A program made the position numbers and the translations under genes. A DNA stretch of 64,000 nt from positions 52,307,899-52,371,898 of the forward strand of contig CP136067.1 in assembly GCA_032622095.1 (NCBI GenBank), written 5' to 3'. Each line of letters begins with the position of its first letter. Positions within the stretch are counted from its first letter, which is position 1. This document shows, piece after piece, positions 11,901-23,206 of the stretch. The notes below the pieces were generated by a model. The model was not told where the DNA came from, ran no database searches, and saw only the letters and a list, made by a program, of their open reading frames with translations. This stretch comes from Siphonodentalium dalli (lineage: Eukaryota; Mollusca; Scaphopoda; Gadilida; Siphonodentaliidae).

Positions 11901-14760
11901 AAAGATCTGCATCATTATAAGAAGATATGCAAAAGTTTGGGCTCCTTAGTGGGTTTTAAGGGTATGGAGACAGCCCAGCACCCATGACAATTCAAGTTAA
12001 ATTGGTATATTTAACTTGAATTGGGCCATATGACCCATTATATGTATCTACTTCCAGCACTTTTGTTGTTTGTGGATAGGTATGCATCTATGCAAATAGT
12101 TTGCACAAAGTTTGGGCTCCTCGGTGGGTTTTAAGGGTATGGAAACAGCCCAACACCCACAGCACCCATGATAAAACCATACAGCACCCGTGCCTATGAA
12201 AACATATTTCTGAGTCAGCCATCTCTCAGACTATACCCATTCTGAAAATGATTCCACATTTCACTTTAGAATATATAGAGGCAATGGGAAAAAATGATTT
12301 GGGCACCTGAATGGCATTTTGGGCTCTGGTCAGGGGGGAATATTTGGGTTTTTTAATGGTTAAATTGGTATATTTAACTGGAATTGGGTCCTGTGACCCA
12401 TTATATGTATATACTTCTAGGTCTCCTAGTGTTTTTGGAAAGATCTGCATCATTATAAGAAGATATGCAAAAGTTTGGGCTCCTTAGTGGGTTTTAAGGG
12501 TATGGAGACAGCCCAACACCCACAGCACCCATGACAATTCAAGTTAAATTGGTATATTTAACTTGAATTGGACCATATGACCCATTATATGTATCTACTT
12601 CCAGCACTTTTGTTGTTTGTGGATAGGTATGCATCTATGCAAATAGTTTGCACAAAGTTTGGGCTCCTCGGTGGGTTTTAAGGGTATGGAAACAGCCCAA
12701 CACCCACAGCACCCATGATAAAACCATACAGCACCCGTGCCTATGAAAACATATTTCTGAGTCAGCCATCTCTCAGACTATACCCATTCTGAAAATGATT
12801 CCACATTTCACTTTAGAATATATAGAGGCAATGGGAAAAGATGATTTGGGCACCTGAATGGCATTTTGGGCTCTGGTCAGGGGGGGGAATATATATTTTT
12901 TTTTTAATGATTAAATTGGTATATTTAACTGGAATTGGGTCCTGTGACCCATTATAGGTATATACTTCTAGGTCTCCTAGTGTTTTTGGAAAGATCTGCA
13001 TAATTATAAGAAGATATGCAAAAGTTTGGGCTCCTTAGTGGGTTTTAAGGGTATGGAGACAGCCCAGCACCCATGACAATTCAAGTTAAATTGGTATATT
13101 TAACTTGAATTGGGCCATATGACCCATTATATGTATCTACTTCCAGCACTTTTGTTGTTTGTGGATAGGTATGCATCTATGCAAATAGTTTGCACAAAGT
13201 TTGGGCTCCTCGGTGGGTTTTAAGGGTATGGAAACAGCCCAACACCCACAGCACCCATGATAAAACCATACAGCACCCGTGCCTATGAAAACATATTTCT
13301 GAGTCAGCCATCTCTCAGACTATACCCATTCTGAAAATGATTCCACATTTCACTTTAGAATATATAGAGGCAATGGGAAAAAATGATTTGGGCACCTGAA
13401 TGGCATTTTGGGCTCTGGTCAGGGGGGAATATTTGGGTTTTTTAATGGTTAAATTGGTATATTTAACTGGAATTGGGTCCTGTGACCCATTATATGTATA
13501 TACTTCTAGGTCTCCTAGTGTTTTTGGAAAGATCTGCATCATTATAAGAAGATATGCAAAAGTTTGGGCTCCTTAGTGGGTTTTAAGGGTATGGAGACAG
13601 CCCAACACCCACAGCACCCATGACAATTCAAGTTAAATTGGTATATTTAACTTGAATTGGACCATATGACCCATTATATGTATCTACTTCCAGCACTTTT
13701 GTTGTTTGTGGATAGGTATGCATCTATGCAAATAGTTTGCACAAAGTTTGGGCTCCTCGGTGGGTTTTAAGGGTATGGAAACAGCCCAACACCCACAGCA
13801 CCCATGATAAAACCATACAGCACCCGTGCCTATGAAAACATATTTCTGAGTCAGCCATCTCTCAGACTATACCCATTCTGAAAATGATTCCACATTTCAC
13901 TTTAGAATATATAGAGGCAATGGGAAAAGATGATTTGGGCACCTGAATGGCATTTTGGGCTCTGGTCAGGGGGGGGAATATATATTTTTTTTTTAATGAT
14001 TAAATTGGTATATTTAACTGGAATTGGGTCCTGTGACCCATTATAGGTATATACTTCTAGGTCTCCTAGTGTTTTTGGAAAGATCTGCATAATTATAAGA
14101 AGATATGCAAAAGTTTGGGCTCCTTAGTGGGTTTTAAGGGTATGGAGACAGCCCAGCACCCATGACAATTCAAGTTAAATTGGTATATTTAACTTGAATT
14201 GGGCCATATGACCCATTATATGTATCTACTTCCAGCACTTTTGTTGTTTGTGGATAGGTATGCATCTATGCAAATAGTTTGCACAAAGTTTGGGCTCCTC
14301 GGTGGGTTTTAAGGGTATGGAAACAGCCCAACACCCACAGCACCCATGATAAAACCATACAGCACCCGTGCCTATGAAAACATATTTCTGAGTCAGCAAT
14401 CTCTCAGACTATACCCATTCTGAAAATGATTCCACATTTCACTTTAGAATATATAGAGGCAATGGGAAAAGATGATTTGGGCACCTGAATGGCATTTTGG
14501 GCTCTGGTCAGGGGGGAATATTTGTTTTTTTTAATGGTTAAATTGGTATATTTAACTGGAATTGGGTCCTGTGACCCATTATAGGTATATACTTCTAGGT
14601 CTCCTAGTGTTTTTGGAAAGATCTGCATCATTATAAGAAGATATGCAAAAGTTTGGGCTCCTTAGTGGGTTTTAAGGGTATGGAGACAGCCCAACACCCA
14701 CAGCACCCATGACAATTCAAGTTAAATTGGTATATTTAACTTGAATTGGGTCATATGACC
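5950..14760 (+). repeat. Left satellite arm: ~540-bp dimeric tandem repeats
   Basis: About 16 well-kept monomers spaced 538-547 bp (one landmark, 'ttccacatttcac', recurs near 6310, 6852, 7393, 7929, 8467, 9006 and on to 14430). Each monomer is itself two related halves, each having a 'gacccattata', 'gtttgggctcct' and 'gtgggttttaagggtatgg' block. The 9-bp presence or absence of 'aacacccac' explains most length variation. The first ~160 bp (5950-6110) are degenerate. A 1,089-bp two-monomer higher-order unit is repeated at 12226-13314 and 13315-14403. A 62-75-codon minus-strand frame recurs in most copies but is not preserved in the right arm. Confidence 0.95.
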
Positions 14761-16740
14761 CATTATAGGTATCTATTTCCAGCACTTTTATAGTTTTTGG
14801 ATAGGTATGCAACTATGCATCTATACAAATGGTTTGCACAAAGTTTGGGCTCCACGGTGGGTTTTAAAGTTATGGAGACAGCCCAACACACACAGCTCCC
14901 ATGAAAAAAAACCATACAGCACCCGTGCCTATGAAAACATATTTCTGAATCGGTGATCTCTCAGACTATACCCATTCTGAAAATTACTCTACAGTTGACT
15001 TTTAGAATATATATAGGCAATGAGAAAAAAAATTATTTGAGCATATGAATGGGATTTTGGGCTTTGGTCAGGGGGGGGGGGGGGAATATTTGGGTATTTT
15101 AAAAGTTAAATTGGTATATTTAACGTGAATTGTGACCCATTATAGATTTCTACTTCCTGTACTTTTAGTGTTTCATCTGTATAAGAATATGTGCAAAAGT
15201 TTTGGCTCCTCAGTGGGTTTTTAGGAGATGGTGACAGCCCAACACCCACGGCACCCATGATGAAACCATACAGCGGCTATGAAAACATATTTCTGGGTCA
15301 GTGTTCTCTCAGACTATACCTATTCTGAAAATTAATCCAGTTTACTTCAGAATATATGTAGGCAATGGTAAAACAATTCTTTGGGCACCTGAATGGTATT
15401 TTGGGCTCTGGTCAGGGGGAGGGGAATATTTGGGTTTTTTAATAGTTAAGTTGGTATATTTAACTTGAATTGTGACCCATTATAGATATCAACTTCCAGT
15501 ACTTTTAGTGTTTTTGGAAATATATTCATCTGTTTAAGAAGATGTGCAAAAGTTTGGGCTCCTCAGTGGGTTTTAAGGGTGTGGTGACAGCCCAACACCC
15601 ACGGCACCCATGATGAAACCATACAGCACCCGTGCCTATAAAATAATTTTTCTGGGTCTCAGACTATGCCCATTCTGAAAATGATATATTTTGGCACCTG
15701 GAAGTTATTTTGGGCTCTGGTCAAGGGGAGTGGAATATTAGGAATTTTAATAGTCAAGTTGGTATATTTAACTTATATTGTGCCATTATTGATATCTACA
15801 TCCAGGGCTTTTAGTGTTATTGAATAGGTAAGCACCTATGTAAATGATTTCCCGTATTGGATTTAAGAGTATGGAGCCAGCCCAACACCCACAGCACCAA
15901 TGGTAAACCATACAGCATCTGTGCCTATAGAATCATATTTTGGGGTCAGTGTTCAATCAGACAACACTCATTTATGAAACATGATTCCACATATGACTTT
16001 AGAGTATAGGCAGGCGATCAACAGAAAATATTTTGTTACCTGGAAGGGAATTTGGCGAGGGGAGAGGAATATTTGTGTTTTTAATAGCCATATTGGTATT
16101 TTAGGCTTAGGAATCAGTCCAACACCCATACCACCCATGATAAAACATATGGCACTGGTACCTATAAAATAATATTTTGGGGTCAGTGTTATCTCAGACA
16201 CCGAAAAAAATATTATTTGGGCACCTGGAAGGGATTTTGGGCTCAGGGGGAGGTGAATATTTGTGTTTAATAGTCAAATGGATAATTTTAACTTGAATTG
16301 GGCCCAGTAACCCATTTAATGTTTGGGCACGTTGAAGGGATTTTGGGCTCAGGTGAGGTGAATATTTGTGTTTAAAGTCGATTGGGTATTTTTTAACTTG
16401 AATTGGGGCCCAGTACCCATTAATTTGTTAATGGATAGATCTGCATCTGCATAAAATATTTACTGAAGTTTGAGCTCCTGGTTGGGATTGAAGGGCACGG
16501 AGCTGGCCCAACACCTGCAGCACCCATGATAAATTCCAATGGACCATGCAACACCTGTGATTATGAAATAATATTTTGGGGTCAGTCTCAGACTCTACTC
16601 ATTCTGAAAATGATTCCACATTTGACTTTAGAATATAGGCAGGCACTGAACAAAACAATTTGGCCACATGAAAGGGATTTTGGTCTCAGTGGGGAGGTGA
16701 ATATTTGTTTGTTCATGGTCTAATTGGTATTATTAAATTG
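14761..16740 (+). repeat. Degenerate inner edge of the left satellite arm
   Basis: The same satellite, but divergence rises and unit length falls toward the loop. Units near 15000-15650 are ~300-350 bp and single rather than dimeric, and beyond 15700 only blocks such as 'ttttgggctc' and 'cagcccaacacc' remain. This is the usual edge decay of an array where homogenisation fails. Poly-G occurs at 15071-15083. Confidence 0.85.
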
Positions 16741-16825
16741 CATTTGATGAGCGAAATAAGCTCATATCAATATAGGCTCTGTGTGGAGATAAACGTCCAA
16801 TATGGGACCATGATTTCCATACAAA
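16741..16825 (+). mobile_element. Family B arm fragment
   Basis: Contains GAGCGAAATAAGCTCATAT and CCAATATGGGACC, which are typical family B arm motifs. It sits between the decayed satellite and a fuller B copy. Confidence 0.55.
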
Positions 16826-17349
16826 TAAGCACGCAACGGTCTTATTTTAATGAGCGAAATAAGTCCCTATTGGTATTATTTAATCACAATATACGCTCTA
16901 TATGGACTTAAAATTCAGTTTTTAAAACAGTCGAATATGGGACTATCTCCGGACGCAAAAAGCCCATATTGGTATTATTAAATCTACCGTTTTTGATCGT
17001 AACATATCCTCACAAAAATAGGTTCATAGTGGAAATAAATATCAACATATGATTCAATAGACTTATTTGATTCAGAAATAAGCCCACAGTGAGCTTATAG
17101 CCATTACGCCATTGAATAGCGAGGGTCGCATATATAAAACATAAAGAGTGTGCATCTGATATTGGTCATGTCGATGAAAAAAGCTAGATTAATAATAATA
17201 ATATGGGTTTATTTCGTACGAAAATAGTCCCATATTGGACTGTTTAAAAAAACCGCGTTTTAGGTCCATATATAAAGCTTATATTAAATAACGCCAATAT
17301 GAGCTTATTTCGCACATTAAAATAAAACCGTTATGTGCTTATTTTCACG
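16826..17349. mobile_element. Family B non-autonomous element with long inverted arms
   Basis: Left arm (to ~16995) and right arm (from ~17176) are inverted copies built from AATAAGCNCATATTGG and ATTATTTAA motifs. The ~180-bp core between them begins TAACATATCCTCAC and carries TTGATTCAGAAATAAGC. The left end has lost the expected CAGCCTGTTCTCG, and the right end stops at TTTTCACGAGG. No protein is encoded. Confidence 0.7.
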
Positions 17350-17616
17350 AGGATGAAATGTACATGGAAAGTCTTGTGTTGGTTTATTCGTGTTATTTTT
17401 CAGCCTGTTCTTGAGAAAATAAGCCCATAATCTGATTATGAAATAAGCACATATTAAGCTTAAACCCTTATTCCGTTGATTGGCGCGAGCCACAGTGAGA
17501 ACACCGTACAAAGAGCGTAGCTTTGGTAAGTCGTGTTGATGGAAAAAGGTTAGATTAAATAATGCCAATATGGGCTTATTTCGTATGTAAATAGTCCCAT
17601 ATTGTACTGTTTTAAA
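17350..17616. mobile_element. Family B spacer and partial B element
   Basis: Holds the inter-element spacer ('ggaaagtcttgtgttggttt'), then CAGCCTGTTCTTGAG, a shortened core with GGCGCGAGCCACAGTGAGAA and CAAAGAGCGT, and a right arm ending GTACTGTTTTAAA where family A begins. Confidence 0.6.
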
Positions 17617-17978
17617 CAGCCTGTTCCCAAAAAAAAACGGGCACATTATCTGCTTATAATAAATATTTTTTTAGGTAGATAATCTGCTTAGAATCGCCTC
17701 ATTTTGAGTCGATAATGTGCTAAAAATGAGAGCATAGTCACATTATCGACTGACAATGAGTCGATTGTAAACAGATTGTGTGCGGAAAATGACACAAATA
17801 AGCCAACTTACGACTTTCAAGTGTAAGCTCTTTAACATGTGTTTTCAATGTGGCCCGCGCCATAGAACCAGATAACGATATGATCTATTATCTGCTTATT
17901 TTACAATTAAATAATCATATTATGTACTTATTTCACATTATGGGCCGATTATGTGCGTATTTGCGCGAGGATATGTTG
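17617..17978 (+). mobile_element. Family A element nested in family B
   Basis: CAGCCTGTTCCC to GAGGATATGTTG with all family A internal motifs. The left flank (TTTTAAA) matches the A insertion site at 22828, whereas the right flank (TGACACG) matches the site of the A copy at 32355. The two flanks thus come from different B positions. The right border is immediately followed by the 3.7-kb fold-back element. Confidence 0.8.
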
Positions 17979-17985
17979 TGACACG
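17977..17985 (+). repeat. Left 9-bp target duplication of the 3.7-kb fold-back element
   Basis: TGTGACACG here against TGTGACAGG at 21655-21663 (8 of 9). An unfilled relative of the site lies at 32705-32715, where GTTGCGACACGAC continues without interruption. Confidence 0.7.
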
Positions 17986-18890
17986 AGCTCCATGAATTCC
18001 GTTCCCAGTTCCCAGTTCCCTATTCTCCTAAAATTGCACTTTTCGTTTACTAAATCGGCTGCGTAGCCAGAGTCATGGAGACCACCCGGGAATCCTTGTA
18101 TTTTCGTGCGGTGCCACACAGCGGGGATCTATATGAAAGGGACGCGACCATGCAGCCCCTTCCCAATTTTCGAAAATTGGGCTGAAGTCGTGCATGGGGT
18201 GTCAAAATAGCACTTTTCGTTACTAAATCGGCTGCGTAGCCAGAGTCATGGTGTCCACCCGGGAATCCTTGTATTTTTGTGCGGTGCCACCCAGCGGGCA
18301 TCTATAGAAAAGGGACGCGACCATGCAGCCCCTTCCAAATTTTCGAAAATCGGACTGAAGGCGTGCATGGGGTGTCAAAATAGCACTTTTCGTTACTAAA
18401 TCGGCTGCGTAGCCAGAACCATGGCGGCCACCCGGGAATCCTTGCATTTTCGTGCGGTGCCACCCAGCGGGCATCTATTGGACAGGGACGCGGCCATCTA
18501 GCCCCTTCCAATTTTTCGAAAATTGGGCTGAAGTCGTGCATGTAGCTAAACATAGCACGCTTTGTTACTAAATCGGCTGCGTAGCCAGAACCATGGCGGC
18601 TACCCGGGAATTCTTTCATTTTCGTGCGGTGCCACCCAGCGGGCATCTTTATGACAGGGACGCGGCCATATAGCCTCTTCCAATTTTTTGAAAATTGGGC
18701 TGAAGTCGTGCATGGAGTTAATTTTTTTTAACTTTTTGTTACTAAATCAGCTGCGTAGACAGAACCATGGCGGCCACTCGGGAATCCTTGTATTTTCGTG
18801 CGGTGCCACCCAGTAGACATCTATTGGACAGGGACGAGACCTTATAGGCCTTTTCAATTTTTCGAAAATTGGGTTGAAGTCGTGCATGGA
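17986..18890 (+). repeat. Left arm of the fold-back element: ~172-bp tandem units
   Basis: The landmark 'cggctgcgtagccag' recurs about every 173 bp (near 18056, 18229, 18402, 18576; variant near 18748). Units carry 'gtgcggtgccacccagcggg' and 'ttcgaaaattgggctgaag'. Overlapping Arg/Pro-rich open frames on the minus strand arise because the period is close to a multiple of three. They are not genes. Confidence 0.9.
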
Positions 18891-19027
18891 GCGCTAAATC
18901 GCCCGCGTAGGCATAACCGTAGCAGACACGTGGCTATCCTTGCGGGATCTTCTTGTGCCACCACTATTACATCTAAAAATCACAAACTAGGTCACATAAA
19001 CTTGTCCAAAATAGGACATTTTTCGTT

Positions 19028-19306
19028 AGTCGATAATGTACTGAAAAGGAGACCCTATTAGTCACAATATCGACTCATATAGAGGCGATTCTAAGCAGAT
19101 TATGTGCGAACAATGACAAGAAATAAGCCAACCCACTACTGTTCAGCTGTACGCTCATTAACATGTGTTTTCACTGTGGCTCGCGACTTAACACAAAATG
19201 ATGACTATGACTCCATTATCTGCTTATTTCAGAATCAAATAATCACTTTATGTACCTAATTGGAATTATAGGTCGAATATGTGCGTATTTGTGCGAGGAT
19301 ATGTTG
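19028..19306 (+). mobile_element. Family A element, 5'-truncated, nested in the 172-bp array
   Basis: Begins within family A at AGTCGATAATGTAC and ends at GAGGATATGTTG. It is followed by CTAAATC (19307-19313), the point in the array unit where the next A copy is also inserted. The left ~85 bp of the element are missing. Confidence 0.8.
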
Positions 19307-20033
19307 CTAAATCGCCTGCGTTGGCATAACCATAGCAGCCACTGGGCTATCCTTGTGGATTCTTCTTTGCCCACCACTAGTCCATCTAGAAATCACAAAC
19401 TGGTTCACATATGCCTGTCCAGCTGTTAATAAATTGGATGTAAGTCGTGCATCGGATGAAAATAATGAAAAAAATGTCATTTTTCGTTGCAAATCGTCTG
19501 CGTAGGCATATCCATAGCAGCCACGGGGCTCTCGTTGTGGATTCTTCTTATGCCACCACTAGTCCATCGAGAGATCACAAACTGGTTCACATACGCCTGT
19601 CCAGCTGTTCAAAAATTGGGCGTAAGTCGTGCGTGGGGTCAAAATAATGAAACAAAGTTCATTTTTCGTTGCTAAATCGCCTGCGTAGGCATAACCATAG
19701 CAGTCACGAGACTATCCGTGTGGATTTTTCTTCTGCCACCACCAGTCCATCTAGAAATCACAAATCAATTAACATGCTCCCGTCCAGCTGTTCACAAATT
19801 GAGCGTAAGTCGTGCGTGGGGTTAAAATAATGAAAAAAAAAAAAAATTCGTTGCTAAATCGCCTGCGTAGGCATAACCATAGACGCTACGGGGCTATCCT
19901 TGTGGATTCTTCTTGTGCCGCTACAAGTCCATCTAGAAATCACAAAATATGTCATATAAACTTGTCCAGCTGTTCAACAGTTGGGCGTAAATCGTGCGTG
20001 GGGTAAAAATATGACATTTTTCGTTGCTTAATC

Positions 20034-20382
20034 CTGAAAACCAGCACATTATTTGCTGAGAAGAAACAATAATTTAGGTAGATAATCTGCTTAGAATCGC
20101 CTCATTTTGAGTCGACAATGTGCTGAAAATGAGTTCCTATTAGTCAAATTATCGACTCATATAGAGGCGATTCTAAGTAAATTATGTGCTGACAATGACA
20201 AAAATAATAACCAAACTTTTCAGGTGTACGCTCATTAGCATGTATTTTCACTGTGGCACGCGCCAAAACACGAAATGACGACTATGACTCCATTATCTGC
20301 TTATTTCATAACCAAATAATCACTTTAAGTACCTAATTAAAATTTAGGTCGGTTTTGTGCGTATTCGTGCGAGGATATGTTA
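20034..20382 (+). mobile_element. Family A element nested in the 172-bp array
   Basis: Nearly full length; about 10 bp of the left end are missing. Flanks are CTTAATC (20027-20033) and CTAAATC (20383-20389), 6 of 7 identical. The uninterrupted array unit carries one CTAAATC at this place, supporting a 7-bp target duplication. Confidence 0.82.
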
Positions 20383-20845
20383 CTAAATCGCCTGCGTTGG
20401 CATAACCATAGCAGCCACGGGGCTACCCTTGTGGATTCTTCTTATACCACAATTAGTCCATCTATAAATCACAAACTAGTTCACATACGCCTGTCCAGCT
20501 GTTCAAAAATTGGGCGTAAGTCGTGCGTGGGGTCAAAATAATGAAAAAAGAGATATTTTTCGTTGCTAAATCGCCTGCGTAGGCATACACATAGCAGCCA
20601 CGAGGGTATCCTTGTGGATGCTTCTTATGCCACCACTAGTCCATCTAAAAATCACAAACATAGTCACATAAGCCTGTCCAGTTGTTCAAAAATTGGGCGT
20701 AAGTCGTGCGTGGGGTCAAAATAATGAAAAAAATCATTTCTCATTGCTAAATCGCCTGCGTAGGCATAACCGTAGCTGCCACGAGTCTATCCTTTTGGAA
20801 TCTTCTTGTGCCACCAATAGTGCATCGAAACATCACAAACTAGGT

Positions 20846-21654
20846 CCCATAAAATGCAAGGAATTCCAGGGTGGCCGCCATGGTTCTGGCTACGCAGCCG
20901 ATTTAGCAACAAAAAAATGCAATTTTTAGCTCCATGCATGCACGACTTCAGCCCAATTTTCAAAAAAGTGGAAGGGCTATATGGCCGCGTCCCTGTCCTA
21001 TAGATGCGCGCTGGGTGGCACCGCACAAAAATACAAGGATTCCCGGATGGTCGCCATGGTTCTGGCTACGCAGCCGATTTAGTAACAAAAAGTGCGATTT
21101 TGAGCTCCATGCACGACTTTAGCCCAATCTTCGAAACATTGGAAGGGGCTATATGGTCGCGTCCCTGTCCTATAGATGACAACTGGGTGGCACCGCACGA
21201 AAATACAAGGATTCCCGTGTGGCCATCATGACTGTCTACGCAGCCGATTTAGTAACTAAAAGTGCTATTTTGACACCCCATGTACGACTTCAGCCCGATT
21301 TTAGAAAATTTGGAAGGGGCTGCATGGTCGCGTCCCTTTCCTATAGATCCCCGCTGGGTGGCACCGCACGAAACTACAAGGATTCCCGGGTGGCCACCAT
21401 GACTCTGGCTACGCAGCCGATTTAGTAACGAAAAGTGCTATATTGACACCCCATGCACGACTTCAGCCCGATTTTCGAAAATTTGGAAGGGGCTGCATGG
21501 TCGCGTCCCTTTCCTATAGATGCCAGCTGGGTGGCACCGCACGAAAATACAAGGATTCCCGGGTGGCCACCATGACTCTGGCTACGCATCCGATTTAGTA
21601 ACGAAAGGTGCAATTTTAGGGGAACTGGGAACTGGGAACGGAATTCATGGAGCT
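20846..21654 (-). repeat. Right arm of the fold-back element: inverted ~172-bp units
   Basis: Reverse complement of 17986-18890: 'ctacgcagccgattt' recurs near 20892, 21066, 21239, 21412 and 21585. The arm closes with GGGAACTGGGAACGGAATTC and AGCT. Confidence 0.9.
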
Positions 21655-21663
21655 TGTGACAGG
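21655..21663 (+). repeat. Right 9-bp target duplication of the fold-back element
   Basis: TGTGACAGG, one mismatch from 17977-17985. The sequence beyond it, GACATATCACGCTCTTTA, is the expected continuation of the interrupted family B core. Confidence 0.7.
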
Positions 21664-22740
21664 ACATATCACGCTCTTTACTTGCGCCAGTCTATGCTGG
21701 GCGCAAGCAATGTTTTCGGTCAGGATCTCTGTTTATCTGTTTATTTGTCTGTCCTTCCACGAATATGTTACGTCATACCGGAAGTACAGAATGTAAAGAA
21801 TGCACATGCGCTAATATGAAATGATGGCACCAATTGTAATTTAAATCCACATTTATACTAAATTTGCATTGTTATCTCGTTTTATTTTGGTAATAAATCG
21901 TTCATAAAAGAACAAAATTGAAAGATTGCTTTCTTTGAAACTCGGAAAATTATTTGAGATCGAGTCTAAAAGATGCGTGCGGAATCGTTTTTTTTTTCTC
22001 GCATAGAAAATGATGTGCGAACAAATTTCTGGAAACTTTCTTCGACGTTCAAAACATTTCCGAAAGACGCAGGTGCATATAAACCATGTCCGGCCAAACG
22101 ATCGAGCGCATGGTTCTAGACAAAATTGTACTGAAAAATATGTTGAAACATGGATTATTAAAGCGCCTTATTAATTAACTGGGAAAACAAGCTTTCTCAT
22201 TCTCAAAGCAATTGGCATTTTGATGATATGTTCCCGAAGACCGTAGATCAGTCGCTATAAGGGCATGTTCACATTGACACATTGATAATCAAAGACTAAC
22301 CAATGATCGCGTGTCTTTTATTTAATTGTGTCGGAATTGACTTTGACGTTTTTTGCCGCTGAAGTGCAATGACATACACAAAGCATTCTAGTCAAACTAG
22401 TAATGTAACCCAATTGGTATATACTATATAGCATCAGCGGCAACCAATCGTATTCACACCCTTCATATGAGCGATGTCTATATTGTTCTATAAATATGTC
22501 AAACAACTCTTACGTCATTACTAAGACCATAATTAGTGTAATAGATCAACTGGAGATAACAGAGATATTCTGTCCGTACACACAAATATTTCAGCGATGG
22601 ATGAACTGAAATTTGATATCTAGATTCTCTATCGATCTCTCAAAAGAGGGCCCAGCACCCGTGGTTCAAACTGCTGTTGGCAAGATATCACAAAACATGC
22701 CATACTGAATGTGTGATGGGTGCATTCTAGTGCAAATGTG
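21664..22740. other. No recognised gene
   Basis: The first ~20 bp are family B core. A small hairpin, TTGCGCC...GGGCGCAA, lies at 21682-21705. The rest is AT-rich sequence without an element signature that I recognise. Confidence 0.45.
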
Positions 22741-22834
22741 TTTTACTACGGTTCGCGTCATTCAACTGAATATCGGGTATAAGCTCACTAGGCTTATTTT
22801 GTATGTAAATAGTCCCATATTGTTCTGTTTTAAA
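22741..22834 (-). mobile_element. Family B fragment, left of a nested A copy
   Basis: Reads TTCGCGTCATTCAACTGAAT, CTCACTAGGCTTATTTTG and AGTCCCATATTGTTCTG, which are family B core and arm. It continues after the A copy with TTTTAAAAACCGTG. Confidence 0.65.
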
Positions 22835-23199
22835 CAGCCTGTTCTCCCTAAAATCCGCACATTACCTGCTTATAATAAAGCTTTTTAGGTATATAATCTG
22901 CTTAGAATCGCCTCATATTAAGTCGGTAATGTGCTGAAAATTAGAACATTTTAGTCATAATATCGACTCATAATGAGGCTATTCTAAGCAGATTATATGT
23001 GGACAATGAAATAAATAAGCGAACCCATGGCTTTTCAGGTGTACGCTCTTTAATATGTGTTTTCACTGTGGCCCGCGCCATAATACGAAATCACGGCTAT
23101 GACTCCAGTATATGCTTATTTGAGAATCAAATAATCACAATACGTAACTATTTCACATTATAGGTCGATTATGTGCGTATTTATGGGAGGATATGTTAG
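22835..23199 (+). mobile_element. Family A element with perfect target duplication inside family B
   Basis: CAGCCTGTTCTCCC to GAGGATATGTTAG. Flanking 7-mers TTTTAAA (22828-22834; 23200-23206) are identical. If the element ends one base earlier, the duplication is the 8-mer GTTTTAAA. The uninterrupted B arm elsewhere reads CTGTTTTAAAAACCG, giving the empty site. This is the best copy for defining the family. Confidence 0.9.
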
Positions 23200-23206
23200 T
23201 TTTAAA

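Larger units (their letters stand above)
18891..20845 (+). repeat. Central ~172-bp tandem array of the fold-back element
   Basis: About eight units with landmark 'cgcctgcgtaggcataacc' and 'ccaccactagtccatct', recognisably related to the arm units ('gaagtcgtgcatggggt' against 'taagtcgtgcgtggggt'). Two family A elements interrupt it. The GC-rich frames are periodic artefacts. Confidence 0.88.
17986..21654. mobile_element. 3.7-kb fold-back transposon with tandem-array arms
   Basis: Both ends read AGCTCCATGAATTCCG inward, followed by CCCAGTTCCC repeats. The arms are then ~172-bp tandem units, five per arm and in opposite orientation. The middle is a diverged version of the same ~172-bp unit. Long inverted arms made of tandem repeats are the hallmark of Foldback-type elements. 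A 9-bp target duplication is typical of Mutator-like transposases, so MULE-type mobilisation is a reasonable guess. No transposase frame is present. Two family A copies are nested inside. Confidence 0.82.

Noticed and set aside
6316-14631. Recurring 62-75-codon minus-strand frame (MMQIFPKTLGDLEVYTYNG...) in almost every left-arm monomer
   Set aside because: It follows the satellite period, ends vary with T-run length, and the right arm has an 11-bp loss that breaks the frame in all copies. This is expected of a repeated non-coding unit, not of a conserved peptide gene family.
18050-21819. Overlapping Arg/Pro/His-rich frames (PAGWHRTKIQGFPGG...)
   Set aside because: They come from GC-rich ~172-bp tandem units and occur on whichever strand the arm is inverted to; no start, domain or splice context supports a gene.
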